A stretch of 64,000 nt of DNA from Niebla homalea (taxonomy: Eukaryota > Ascomycota > Lecanoromycetes > Lecanorales > Ramalinaceae), in NCBI GenBank assembly GCA_019925105.1, contig JAHGAU010000001.1, positions 806,001-870,000 on the forward strand. Reading direction: 5' to 3'. Below the pieces are notes generated by a model. It did not search any database. It was not told the origin of the DNA and worked only from the letters and a program-made list of their open reading frames with translations. Shown here piece after piece: positions 47,150 through 58,895 of this stretch. The position numbers were made by a program, and so were the translations under genes. The stretch's first letter is position 1. Every line of letters begins with the position of its first letter.

Positions 47150-49045
47150 TTAATGAATCCTATAATATATATTAAGATAAAGGGAAATTGGAATCGCGAT
47201 GAATAAAGGGACCCCAGAGGTCTAAAACGATACGTATATATATAATTTAAGTAATAGTAAGGTTAATACCTTAATTACGATAAATATGAATAGTATAATA
47301 ATTAAGAATAAGGGAATATACGGGCAAGTAGCTTATATTAATAAAAGTAATAAGAAACCGTATTAATAACGTAATAATAACGTAATAAACGGCCGTTAAA
47401 CTAAATAAAAGAATTATAAGCAATAAAATTCACATAAAGAAACGCGTAAAATACGTAAAAAAATAATAAGTAAAAAGGGCGTTAAGGAGGGTAAAGTGGC
47501 AGCGGCAATAAAAAGAAAGAGCAATAAGTATATATAAAGTAAATATAAGGTTAATAGCGTTAAAAATATACGGAATAAAGACGGAGATAATAAAGGCGAT
47601 AAACTCGTGAATAATTAAAAATAAAAAGTAAAAGAAATAATACGTTAAATATATAAAGGAGTTAAAATAAAAGAAAAAATAATAAAAGCCTTAAACGGAT
47701 TATTTACGACGGAATAAATGGTTATTACGTTAAAGATTTAACCGATACTATAAGTAAAGTTATCAAAAGTAAAAAACTTTTATAAAAGGGCAGGGGTAAA
47801 ATTAAAAGAATTAAAGCATTTAATGGAAGCTTAAAAGTTAATAACAAAAATATTAATAAAGGTTAAAGATGGATATTAAAGGGAAAATATATAAAGTAAA
47901 GGGGTAATAATAAAAGCCTATTAAATAAAAGAAATTTAAGCGGTAAAGGTCGCGAAGAAAAATACTTAATAATTAAAAAGGAAATAATATAAATTAAAAA
48001 GAAAACGGCGGCATTAAAGGAAATAAAAACGGTAACGATCCGTTTATTAACCGAAGGAAAAAAGAATACCGTTATAAAGATAAACCCTTTATAACTTATA
48101 AAAACGCTTAAAGTAATAAAAGAATTATAAATCGAGTAAATTATTATTATATATAAATTATAAAGTAAAAAATTTTTTTTTAATATAACATCTTTAAAAA
48201 TAAAAGAAAACTTAAAGAGGTTAAAGATATAAGCCGGTAAAAATAAATTTAAAATAATAAAAATATTAAGATAATTATTTACCGTTATAATAAACAAAAT
48301 TCCTTTAACGCGTTTTATAAAAGTAGAAAAAGATTTTTTCTTTTAAAACGTATAAAAAGGAGAATATAATCCTTTACCCCGGATTAAAAATTATTAACTA
48401 TAAACTCCTTTTAATAATAAAGAGGCTAAATACCTTAAAATAAATAAAAAAGTGTTCTACGGTTATATTAAGCGTAACGTTAATAAGGATATATAATAAT
48501 ATCTTAAATAAAAGGGTTATTAAGGGAGGGTTCCTTAAATTAACCCGGTTATAAGATAAAGCGGTAAATATTTATTAATACTTTAAGTATTAAAACTACA
48601 GATATATTATTATAAAATACCTTAATAATATAAAATACATAATATGTATTAAGGGGTATAATACGTATAAGTACGTAGGCTTAATAAATAAGGGCCTTAT
48701 TAAGGACGTATATAAATATATAGGGTACGGGAAAAATAAATATTTAATATAAAACCTAAAATACTTAATAAGGATTAAGGATTAAGGAAATTAAGCGTAA
48801 AAAAATTTAAAAAATTATTAAGGTTTAACGGTATAATTTATATAAAGTTAAACCGGTAAGTTAATTAAAAATAATCTTAAGATGAAAGTAAAATTAACCG
48901 GATAAAAACGGGTAAAAAGTTATAACGGACGGCATAAAGAAAAAAAAGCTCATTATAACGTTAATCCTTAAATCCGGCCGCTTTAAAATAATAACGGTAA
49001 TTATAAAAAAGTTAACATAAATAACGCTTAACTTTAATAAGGGAT
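47150..49045 (+). mobile_element. LINE 5' part (ORF1 relic), plus strand
   Basis: Begins near GCGATGAATAAAGGGACCCC (47192-47211), the same start as the minus-strand LINE at about 56545 (ATGGCGACGAATAAAGGGAC). About 1.8 kb can be aligned with 53650-56560 in inverse orientation. The reading frame is destroyed by RIP stops. Ends where the 3' tail of the oppositely oriented LINE begins. Confidence 0.65.
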
Positions 49046-49233
49046 TAATAGTTTATATTGATTGATTGATTTATTTATATTACGGATCTAGCTAAGCTAA
49101 TTCCGGCGTTCCTTAATACGCGGCCTTTTAGCCTTTTTGGTAACCGTAAAAACCTGATACTTATAATATTAAAGCGAAAAAACGGTATTTACCAGATTTC
49201 TACTTATTACCCCTTAAGGTAGAAAGTATTAAC

Positions 49234-49486
49234 GGTAGAAAAGATGGGAAGGAAGGAAAGAGTAAAAGTGATGAAATAGCAGGTGGCAATAGAGTGCAAT
49301 TAAAGATAGGCCGCAGCCCCTATATAAGTTGGTAAGGTATAGGTTGCTTCCTATAATAATCCGTTATACCTTTCCTTTTTAAAATATATACGAATCGATT
49401 CCACTTTTAATTAACCCTTTTAATATTTCTATTCCTCCATATACTTATCCGCAAGTTTGGTATCTTCCATGCTCTCCTCCTTTCCA
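49234..49486 (-). repeat. TGGAAAGG repeat (family C), inverted copy
   Basis: Reverse complement of 40707-40969, with TGGAAAGGAGGAGAGCATGG at the 49486 end. This copy keeps more CA/TG than its host LINE, so it is less mutated. Confidence 0.7.
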
Positions 49487-52149
49487 ACGGTTATTTAGGG
49501 GTGGTAAATAATTTATATAATTCTTACGTTTTAACTTTATTAAGGAAATCCATAATATTATATTTATATTATTATAAAGGTTACCTTTAAACCTATAACT
49601 CTTCCGTATCTTTACTGTTTTACTTAATATTAATATTAGGTTATACCTTTAAATACCCTTACCGATATATATATTTTTTACCCTTCCGTTATTATCGCCG
49701 CTAATACTATTATATCCCTTTTTTACGCCGTATTAATATTATAACCTTAAGCTTTTTATGAAGTATAACCTTTATATTATTATCTTAAGGATTTAAATCG
49801 ATAATAAGGCTCGTTAATTAGATTTTTAACGATTTTATTTATCTTTATAACGAAATTAAATTACGTTAATAACTTAATAAATATTATATACTTAACGGCC
49901 GCCCGTATACCTTATTTTATAAATAATATTTAATAATAATTATAAATATAAATTTTTATTATAAGTTTTAACTTAATTTTAATAAATAACGAATATAAGA
50001 TAAAAGTATATATAATATTTAATTTCTTTTATCTATATTTATATCCCGCGTTTATCCGACCTTTAATATATATAATAAATAAGAAGTAAATTAAACCGTT
50101 TTTACCCGTTTAAAGTTAAATCGTTAATACGTTATTACCTTTCCTTATAATATTATAATAACGGAAATACTTATTAATAATCTTTTTATCGTTAAAAACT
50201 AAATAATAATAACCTTAAAATGTAAAGTCCTTATATTTCCGTTAATATTTAATTTACTTTATTATAGTTTATAAGGTAATTATTATAGTTTTTACTCTTT
50301 AAATCTTTTTAATTTTAATTTCTTTTATATTTAATAAGAGTTTATATACGCTTAAATTAATTTCCGGGATCCTAATAAAATTAATTTCCTTTTTAACTTA
50401 TTTTTATTTCGTCTTAATAAAAAAAAGAATAAATATCTTTAATTTATTCTTTTTAACTTAAAACTTATTAAGATTCTGGCGGATCCGCCCGTTTTTTATT
50501 ATCGTAATTAAGTATATATATTTTTTAAATTTTACTTAAATAATTATTTAATTTAACGAAACCTTAATTAACGGTATAAAGACCTTAGACTTTAATACCG
50601 GGATAAAGGTTACTTTTTAAGTACCGTTAATTATTTGTACATACCAGTTCTGGACTTTCTATAATATTTAAATAAGCTTTTTCTTATATCCCGGAATACC
50701 CTTAAATATATATTAAATGGCCGTAACGTATATTACAGTTGGCTTTATTATAGTTTAATAAATAATCCGGGTTTTCTATAACGTAACTTTCTATATTAAT
50801 ACGGCGAGATAAATAAAACCTTTTTCTTATAAAGTTATCTTCTTTTAAACCTTTTTTATATAATTTTTTTAATTAAGCTTTTTATTTACTTAAAGGTTAA
50901 AAACTTTAATATTGGTATCTAGCTTTACCCTAATTTTACTTAAGTTTATTATAATTATTATATTATATAACTTTAAGCTTTTAATTATATAAATAAATTT
51001 ATATTTATATGGCGTAAATTAAGCCTTATAAGTTTTTATTTATTAAAAATAAACTTTATAAGCTTATTTTAATTTTAAATAATTTATATATATAAAAATA
51101 TTATAGGCTAAAAGGTAAACGTCGTAAATAAAGTTTTTAATTTAAACCTTTTATTTTAACTTAATAAGCTTTTTAATTAATAAACCGTTAAAGAATAAAA
51201 ATAATATAAAAAAATTAAGCAATCTTTAAAAAATCCTTATTATAATGGGTTTTATTAAACTTATTTTTTATTCTAAATTAAATAATATAATTTAATCGCT
51301 TAAAAAACTTTTCATTTATTTAATTAAGAAGGATAATATCCTTTTCTTTTTTAAGTTATATAATAACTTTTAATAATTTACTTTATTAAAGGTATTTATA
51401 ATATTAAAAGAAAAAAGATTTATAATATATTTCTTCCCGTAACCTTATACCGTATATATACCGTTAATTAATCCTTTAAGGGCTATTTTTATTAACCGAT
51501 TTTTCCTTATTCTTATTTATTAATTAAGGAAAAGTCTATAATTCTTTATATAGTCACTAAGGATCTTTATTTTTATTATTTTCAAGGCCTTTTTTAACGT
51601 ATAAAGGAATATAATAAATCTATAAGCCTTTATTTTAAAATAATCCAACTTAATAAGCTTCTTAAAGATAATTGTTTTTATTTTTTTAAATTTACGTAAA
51701 TAATAATTAACGTTAAAATATATTTAAAAAAAAGTAAATAAAGACTTTCTTAAACGGTAAAATTATTATTAATAAGAATTTATTAAGAATCTTATTCAAT
51801 TTTAAGGCTTTATTTTTCTTTAATTTATTAATCGCTTTAATTATTATATTTTATATTATTACGTTATTTATTAATACGGGGTCGGGGTACGTAACGTTAT
51901 TAATATCATTTAAATTAACTTTTAATAGAAAGGGGAAAAATACTTTTTTAAAAGTTTTAATCTTGCCGTTAAAGATATTAATTAATATATTATCGGGTCT
52001 CTTAAAAAATAAAAATTTAAGGATAAACTTTAATTTCTTATTTTATTTTTTATTATATTCTATTAACTTTTAGATATTACGAGGTAAAACCGTTAAGTTA
52101 TATATTATAAACCGAAAGTATATTTATTTAACCTTTTTAATAATCCTTT

Positions 52150-52293
52150 TGTTAGCGCCTATGCGCACCCCGCAGGGGTGGCCCTTAAGGCCTAACACCC
52201 CTTATATGGTAATAGCGGCTTACCCCTAAGCGCTATTACCTGCCCAGGTTAGCTACTTTTGCCCCCGTAACCGAGTGGTTATCCGTCCTAACA
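52150..52293 (+). repeat. 5' LTR of the GC-rich element
   Basis: 144 bp, TGTTAGCGCC to CCTAACA. Contains a perfect 10-bp stem GGTAATAGCG/CGCTATTACC (52208-52240) and, near its end, CCGAGTGGTTA, which resembles a Pol III box A. Confidence 0.85.
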
Positions 52294-52689
52294 TTGTAAT
52301 AACGCACTTAAGGGTGGTACACCCCTTAAGTGAATATATAGGGGCAGGTGGCGGTTCAATTCTCAGAAAACTTACTTGGGGTGAACTTATTTTCTGCACT
52401 TCTCGGAAACCGGGGTAAGTAAGATCACCTAGCGTGGGGCCCGTAACGGCCTTAAACTAGTAAATTTAGGGGCCGGAACGCCTAAAAACTATTAAAACGT
52501 GGGCCAAAAGCGGGTTAAAAGCGAGCTAATAGGGTGCGAACAACCCTGAAACTTCAAAAGTGGGCCTAAGCCAATGAGCTCTTTGCGGGTAACGAGTACC
52601 CCATAGGGGGCTCGAATAAAACGTAATATACGATTTTCGAGTGCGGGGCCCTGCGGGGACCGGCTTAACTGCGGGTCTTTAATGGTCCG

Positions 52690-53345
52690 GGTGCCCTTAC
52701 GAGGGTATCCGCTCCTAAAGGGCCGGCTGGGTTATGCCCTTGCGGGGGCCTCTGAACCCGAAAAGTAGGTTATGCCCTTGCGGGGGCCTCTAAACCCGAA
52801 AAGTGGACTATGCCTTGCGGGGCCTCTGAGCCTTTCGAGCGCGGTACCCTTGCGGGGGACCGGCTTAACCCCGGAATATGCCCTTGCGGGGGCCTCTGAG
52901 TCTAAAGTGGTCACCCCCTGCGGGGGCTCTCACCACTCCTGGTAGGTGATCCCTACAGGGGCTTTCACTGAAACCTGAAGTCCGGTGCCCTGCGGGGGCC
53001 GACTTCACCTTGGAGCGCGGTACCCTTGCGGGGGACCGGCTTAACCTCGGAACATGCCCTTACGGGGGCCTCTGAGTCCAAAGTGGTCACCCTCTGCGGG
53101 GGCTCTCACTGAAACCTGAAGTCCGGTGCCCTGCGGGGGCCGACTTCACCTTCGAGTGCGGTACCCTTGCGGGGGGACCGGCTTAACCTCGGGACATGCC
53201 CTTACGGGGGCCTCTAAGCCTTACTGAGTGCGATACCCTGCGGGGATCGACTTACCCTGAAGTACGGTGCCCTGCGGGGGTCGGCTTTACCTTGGAGCGC
53301 GGTGCCCTGCGGGGACCGGCTTAACCTACCGGTAGGTAATCCCTA
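52690..53345 (+). repeat. GC-rich minisatellite with palindromic TGCGGGG cores
   Basis: At least fifteen irregular units of about 30-40 bp, each centred on CC(C/T)TGCGGGG(G), alternating between two flavours: one continuing GCCTCTGAG and one continuing ACCGGCTTAACC, with spacers such as CGAAAAGT and GAGCGCGGTA. The cores are self-complementary and could form hairpins. An open frame on the minus strand (52732-52914) is only a by-product of the repeat. Confidence 0.8.
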
Positions 53346-53426
53346 CAAAGGCTCTCACTAGATACCGAAGTCGGGCTTTGCGAGGCCTCCAGCCTGGGGT
53401 AATCCCCAGAGGCGTGGTTTAATAGG

Positions 53427-53452
53427 CTATATACTCGGGGACGAGTATATAG
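53427..53452 (+). repeat. Perfect 11-bp hairpin before the polypurine tract
   Basis: CTATATACTCG, loop GGGA, CGAGTATATAG. It overlaps the first bases of the polypurine tract and lies 12 bp from the 3' LTR. Confidence 0.85.
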
Positions 53453-53464
53453 GAGGGGAAGTAA

Positions 53465-53608
53465 TATTAACGCCTATACGTACCCCGCAGGGGTGGCCCT
53501 TAAGGCCTAATACCCCTTATATGGTAATAGCGGCTTACCCTTAAGCGCTATTACCTGCCCAGGTTAGCTACTTTTACCCCCGTGGCCGAGTGGTTATCCG
53601 TCCTAACA
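53465..53608 (+). repeat. 3' LTR of the GC-rich element
   Basis: 144 bp, TATTAACGCC to CCTAACA; matches the 5' LTR except for scattered transitions. It keeps the GGTAATAGCG hairpin and has the fuller box-A-like GTGGCCGAGTGGTTA. Confidence 0.85.
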
Positions 53609-56600
53609 CCTTTCCTTTTTTTCTTAAGTAACCTTTAATTAATTAAGTATCTTTTAATTCTTATATTTAAAAGTTTACTTAATTAACTTTTTCGTTTTTA
53701 CGGTCGTAATTATATATCCTTTATTTTAATAAGTTTTAACTTTTTAAAAAAACTTTATTATTAAGACTATTTTATCGATTACCTCGTTTAATACCTTTAT
53801 TATTCACTTTATAAAGGTCGATTTAATCTTTATTATTTAATTAAAAGAGGTCTGTAAACTATATTATTATCTCCTCCGCTTTTATATAAACCTTTACTTT
53901 TTTAACCGTTTTTTACGCCCTTTTTACCGGTAATAATAAGGTCGTATTTATAATTTAGTCTAAGGTTATTTATATTAATATATAATCCGAGTTATATTTT
54001 AAGTCCTTTCGTAGCTTATACGTTATAATTGCGTTAATAATCCCTTCCGTATTAAAAATTAAATTAATTATTATTTTAAACTTATGATTTTCTTATATAA
54101 TAGTTTTTATAATATTAATAGTAAAAAGTTAGTTTAAATAATAATTATTAATAAATTTTTTAATTTAATATATTTTATTATACGCTTTTCCTTTATTCTA
54201 TATATAATAATATAGGTTAAAGTTTTTAAGTAATATATATTTACTTAAGGTAATTAAAACTTCTTTAAGTAATAATATTATAGAAGGTCCTTCCTTATTA
54301 ATTAACGGCGGGTTATATACGTTATAAATATTAAGGTTATCCTTTAAGTCCCCTTTTTTCATAATACGGAATATATAAAGGTTTTTATTATAGTAAATAA
54401 TATCTTAATTATTTACGTTAAACCGTTTATTTATAAAAAGTATATTTTAATTATCTTATTTCCCTTAAAGGCTAAATAAAACCCTTTCTCCGGGTTAATA
54501 AATAAATATATATATAAATTATATAATAGTTTTTATATTATTATAACGTTAACGTTTTCGATTTCTTTAAACTTAAATATCAGTATTATTATTTTAATTC
54601 TTTTATTATAAACGTTATATTATATTAATTTTAAAAACGTTAATATATTATATATTAATTTTTATAAGGACTTTTTCTTTTATACCCGTTTAAGTTACGG
54701 ATTTCTTATTAAAGTTAAGTATTTTCTGGTTTAATATTTTCTTAATTACTATTAAAAACGTAAAACGGCCGGCTTTTAAGGTCGGGATTATAAAGAGCTT
54801 CCTTTTCTTTATTTTATTTATTACCGCTATTTATTTTTTATTATTTAATTAATTAAGCTTATATTTTAAGGTTATTTTTAATTAACTTATTAAATTAATC
54901 TTATACGTATTATACCGTTGGATTTTCATAATTATCCGGGCCTTTTTACGTTTAATCTCCTTAACTTTTATTATATACTTAGAATCCTATATTAAGTATC
55001 CTTCCTTATTATACGCGGTATATTTAAGTATACTTTTTATAAGCCTTTTAATTATTAATTTTATATACTTATAAGTATTATAACCCTTAACGTAAATTAT
55101 ATACTTTATAATATTAAAGTATTTTATAATAATATATTTATAACTTTAATACTTAAAATATTAATAAATATTAATTACTTTATTTTATAATTAAATTATC
55201 TTAAGAAATCCCTTTTTAATAATCTTTTTATTTAAGATATTATTATATATCTTTATTAACGTTATATTTAATATAAGGGTAAAATACCTTTTTATGCGTT
55301 TTAAGGAATTAAATCTTTTTATTATTAAAAAAAGCTTATAATTTACGATCTTAAGCTTTAAATAAAAAACCATATTCTTTTTTTTTCCATATTCCTTAAT
55401 ATAGCCTTTTTCTTGGCTTCCTTAAAACGTAATAGGTATATTTTATTTATTATAATGGTAAACGATTACCTTAAAACTTTAATCGCCTTATTTTTTTTTA
55501 TTAACTTAAACCTTAAATCTTTTTAAGCTTTCTTTTATTTTTAAAGATATTATATTAAGGAGGATATTTTTACTTTATAATTTATATATTATAATAATTT
55601 ATTTTATTAATAATTCCGTTATTATTTTAAAAACCTTTATTAATTATAATAAGTTTATTTTTATAATTACGTTCTTTTCCTTATTATTAAATAAACGGAT
55701 TATTACCGTCTTTACCTTTTTTAATATAGCCGCCTTCTCCTCCGTTATTCTTTTATTCTTTACCGTGGGTACCTTTTTTATTATCCTTATTGCCTAGTTT
55801 TCTTTTATTTAAAAGGGTATTATTTTTATATTTTTATTTTATATACTTAACTTTGAACCGCCGTTTTTACCCTTTATTAACGCTTTCGTTACCGCCTTTT
55901 AAGAGCCCCGTTACCGCTTTATTTCCTTTAGTTTTACCCCTATTTTTATATAGAAGTTTTTTACGCTTTTTAATTTAATCTATAACATCGGTTAAATCTT
56001 TAATGAAATATCCTTTTACTTTATTATAAAGAGTCCTTTTAAGGCCTTTACGGCCTGCTTCACCGTCTTTTTACCCTTATTTATTAAGCGATATACCGTT
56101 TTTGCCTTTTATTTCTAATCCCTTAAGGTTTTATCCTCCTTATTAACCTTATTTCCCCTTTATATATCCTTAATAGTACTTTTACTGCGGTCTTTTTACC
56201 TTTCCCTCCCGCCCGTATCCCTCGCTATTAATACCGTACCGGCCTTTTTACCCCCTTATTTACTTATTATTTCCGTATTATTATTACGCGTTTTACGTAC
56301 CTTAATATACGTATTTTATTAACCTTAGTTCTTTTATTTATTTTAAGCGTTATCCAGTTTATTATTATTATATTACCCGTACGTATTATTACCGTTTCTG
56401 TTAATATAAGTTACTTACCCGTTCGCTACCTTATTCTTAATTACTATGTTACTTCCACTTATCGCACTTAATGCACTTTCTTCACTATTACGAGAGCTAT
56501 ACGTGTACGTATTATTTTGGACCTCTAGGGTCCCTTTATTCGTCGCCATCCCATTAATAGTTTATATAAAAGTTAATAAAAAGGCCTTAACGGAAGTTAA

Positions 56601-57646
56601 TATATAATATATTAATATTTTTAAGAATAATATAATATAACGTATAAAATAAAGCAATTAAGGTAATATTATTAATATTTAAATTTAAAGAAATAAAAAA
56701 CGTCGATATTATAATAATATAAAAGTTATTATATAGCCTATATACACGTTCCTTAATTAACCTAGGTAAAAGGTTTTATTTAACGTTTAAGGGGAACGAG
56801 ATAACCCGGACGTACTTCTTTATAAATAAAAGGTTAAACATAAATAATTAAAACGTTATTTATTATAATAAAAATCTATATACGCTCCGGATTACATAAG
56901 GGGGGAATATAAAAAGCGACTTAAATATTTATAATATATATAACCCGCCGTTAATTAATAGAATAAAACTTTTAACGATATTATTACTTAAAAATATTAT
57001 ATTTTTACTTAATAAATATATTATGTTAAAAGACTTTAACCTTTATTATAATATATAAAATAATGAAAGCCGTATAATTAATTATATTAAATTAAAAGAA
57101 TTATTAATAACCGTTATAATATTTAATTTTTCGTTATTAATATTTTAAAATATTATAACGTAAAAAAACTGGGGATTTAAGATAATAATTAATTTAACTT
57201 TTAATACGGAAAGGATTACTAACGTAATAATAATACCTATGCCTTAAGAAAACTTAAAATATAACTTAAACTATATATTAATATAGATAATTTCAAATTA
57301 ATCGGTAAATATAATACTATTAATAATAATAAGGAAAATATAAAAAACGGTTAAAAAAGTTAAAGTATATATAAAAGTAAAAAAAGTAACGGCGTAATTA
57401 ATAAAGCTTCCCCGGTTAAATAATAAGGATTAAATTAACCTTTTTATAAAGTAAGTAATAAAAATATTAAATAAAATAATTAACGCGATAATCCCGATAA
57501 TAAACCCGTTTTAAAGAATTAAAACTTATTAAAATAAGAAATATATAATAATAATCATAAAACTAAAAACGTTAATTAAATAAATTATTAAATATAAAAC
57601 TTAAAAAACACTTATATAATTAAAAAAAGCTTAAAAAGAAAAGGAG

Positions 57647-57801
57647 TGTTGGTGTATGGACCAAAAAGTGTGATAATGTATGAATAATGATTCTACCTGA
57701 ATGCAGATAGGATCCTAAGGATCATCTGTCCTCTACGTACAAAGAGTGTCCTACACCTATGAATGCTCCCGCGTATCCCTATGCTATGTATGCACATAAC
57801 A
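57647..57801 (+). repeat. Solo LTR, 155 bp, TSD AGGAG, barely mutated
   Basis: TGTTGGTGTATGG to CACATAACA, flanked by AGGAG at 57642-57646 and 57802-57806. It retains many CA/TG dinucleotides (for example GTATGCACATAACA), so it is much younger than the surrounding LINE. Different family from LTRs A and B. Confidence 0.88.
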
Positions 57802-58249
57802 AGGAGAAAATTATTAAAAAGGTTAGATAAATATACTTTTAATTAATAATTTATAATTTAACCGTTTCTTTCCGTAAAATATAGAAATTAATGAAATATA
57901 ATAAGGAATAAAGTAAAAAACTTAAATTTATCTTTAAATTCCCGTTATTTAAAAGGCCCGATAATATAATAATTAATACTTTTAACGGTAAAATTAAGGC
58001 CCTTAAGGGGACTTTCTTCCCTCCTTTATTAAATGCCGATTTAGCGTATATTAAAGGTGTTATATATTCCGACCCGGTAAATATTAATAAAAAAATAAAC
58101 CTAAAGATAATAATTAAAGTAATTAATAAATTAAAGAAAAATAAAATAATTAAACCGATGGGGGGCGAGCGTGGCGGAATGGCATTTTTGAGTGCAGAAG
58201 ACAAATTACAGAATAATCGAATATTTTAAGGGTGGGGGACGATTTCATT

Positions 58250-58895
58250 AAGAGCCCTTAAACCTTATCCGGTAAATTACGTGGTTAATATAAATAAAGT
58301 AATAATAAATATCCGATAATTTATTAATACCCGTAATTAACCTTAAATAAGCTTAATTATTATATAAGGCCGGTAAAAAAAGGTTATGGGGATTTAACGT
58401 TAAAAGGTTAAAATTAAAATTAAATAAGGTTAATCTAAAAAATTACGTAATAAAATACTTAAAATAAAGTTTAAACGTTAAGAAAAATAAAATTATATAA
58501 TTAAGGTTACTTTCCCTTAATTAAGCTTAATATTATTATTAAATTTTTATTACGGATTATAATATTAAAAAGTAAAAAATTCTTAATAAAAAATAATAAA
58601 TTAAGGATTTAAGGTAATTATTAATTTTAATTAAATTAACGTAAAGACTTAATCGTAATATTAAGGTAAATAATTACGGAAGAAAGGTTTTTATTTAAAT
58701 CGGGTTAATATTTAGGGTAAGCTAAGGCTAAATTAACCGATTACGGTTTCTTTTTTTTTTAAAAATTAAAGCAATAAGTTTAAAATAAGTATAAATATTA
58801 AGATAATTATAACTTAATTATTAATATTATAGAACGCCGAAATTAACTTAAAGTAGCTAGATTCGTATATCAATCAATCAATCAAAATGATTAAA
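58250..58895 (+). mobile_element. 3' end fragment of another LINE copy
   Basis: Ends with TATCAATCAATCAATCA at about 58870-58886, the same tail as the other LINE 3' ends, preceded by AACGCCGAAATTAACTTAAAG, matching ACGCCGGAATTAGCTTAAC near 61350. It appears inserted into the plus-strand LINE. Confidence 0.55.

Larger units (their letters stand above)
52150..53608 (+). mobile_element. GC-rich non-autonomous LTR element (TRIM-like), TSD CCTTT
   Basis: 1,459 bp. LTRs at 52150-52293 and 53465-53608 are both 144 bp, bounded TGTTAG..CTAACA. CCTTT flanks it at 52145-52149 and 53609-53613. A polypurine tract, AGGAGGGGAAG (53451-53461), sits just before the 3' LTR, which sets the plus strand as the sense strand. 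There is no coding sequence; the interior is a GC-rich repeat array plus hairpins. It interrupts the minus-strand LINE ORF and, apart from a few C-to-T changes in the right LTR (TATTAACG for TGTTAGCG), is hardly affected by RIP, in sharp contrast to its host. Size and structure fit a terminal-repeat retrotransposon in miniature. Confidence 0.85.
49053..56570 (-). mobile_element. Nearly full-length Tad/I-like LINE relic, minus strand
   Basis: 3' end is at about 49053 (ATTGATTGATTGATT tail). Reverse transcriptase sequence matches the 41.0-42.67 kb copy across 50030-51770. After the GC-rich LTR insertion at 52150-53608, sequence continues through ORF1 (53620-56545), whose start reads MATNKGT.EVQNNT on the minus strand. 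Total about 7.5 kb including insertions (about 5.8 kb without), the size of a Tad-like LINE. All frames are broken by TAA/TAG stops typical of RIP. Confidence 0.72.

Noticed and set aside
47863..48297. 144-codon minus-strand ORF rich in I, F and L, looking like a membrane protein
   Set aside because: By-product of AT-rich RIP DNA; lies antisense to a LINE ORF1 relic.
52732..52914. 60-codon ORF with repeated SEAPARA/GFRGPRKG units
   Set aside because: Arises from the GC-rich minisatellite; no start context or conservation.
57851..58204. 117-codon minus-strand hydrophobic ORF
   Set aside because: Antisense to the LINE reverse transcriptase relic, whose sense frame shows conserved residues.
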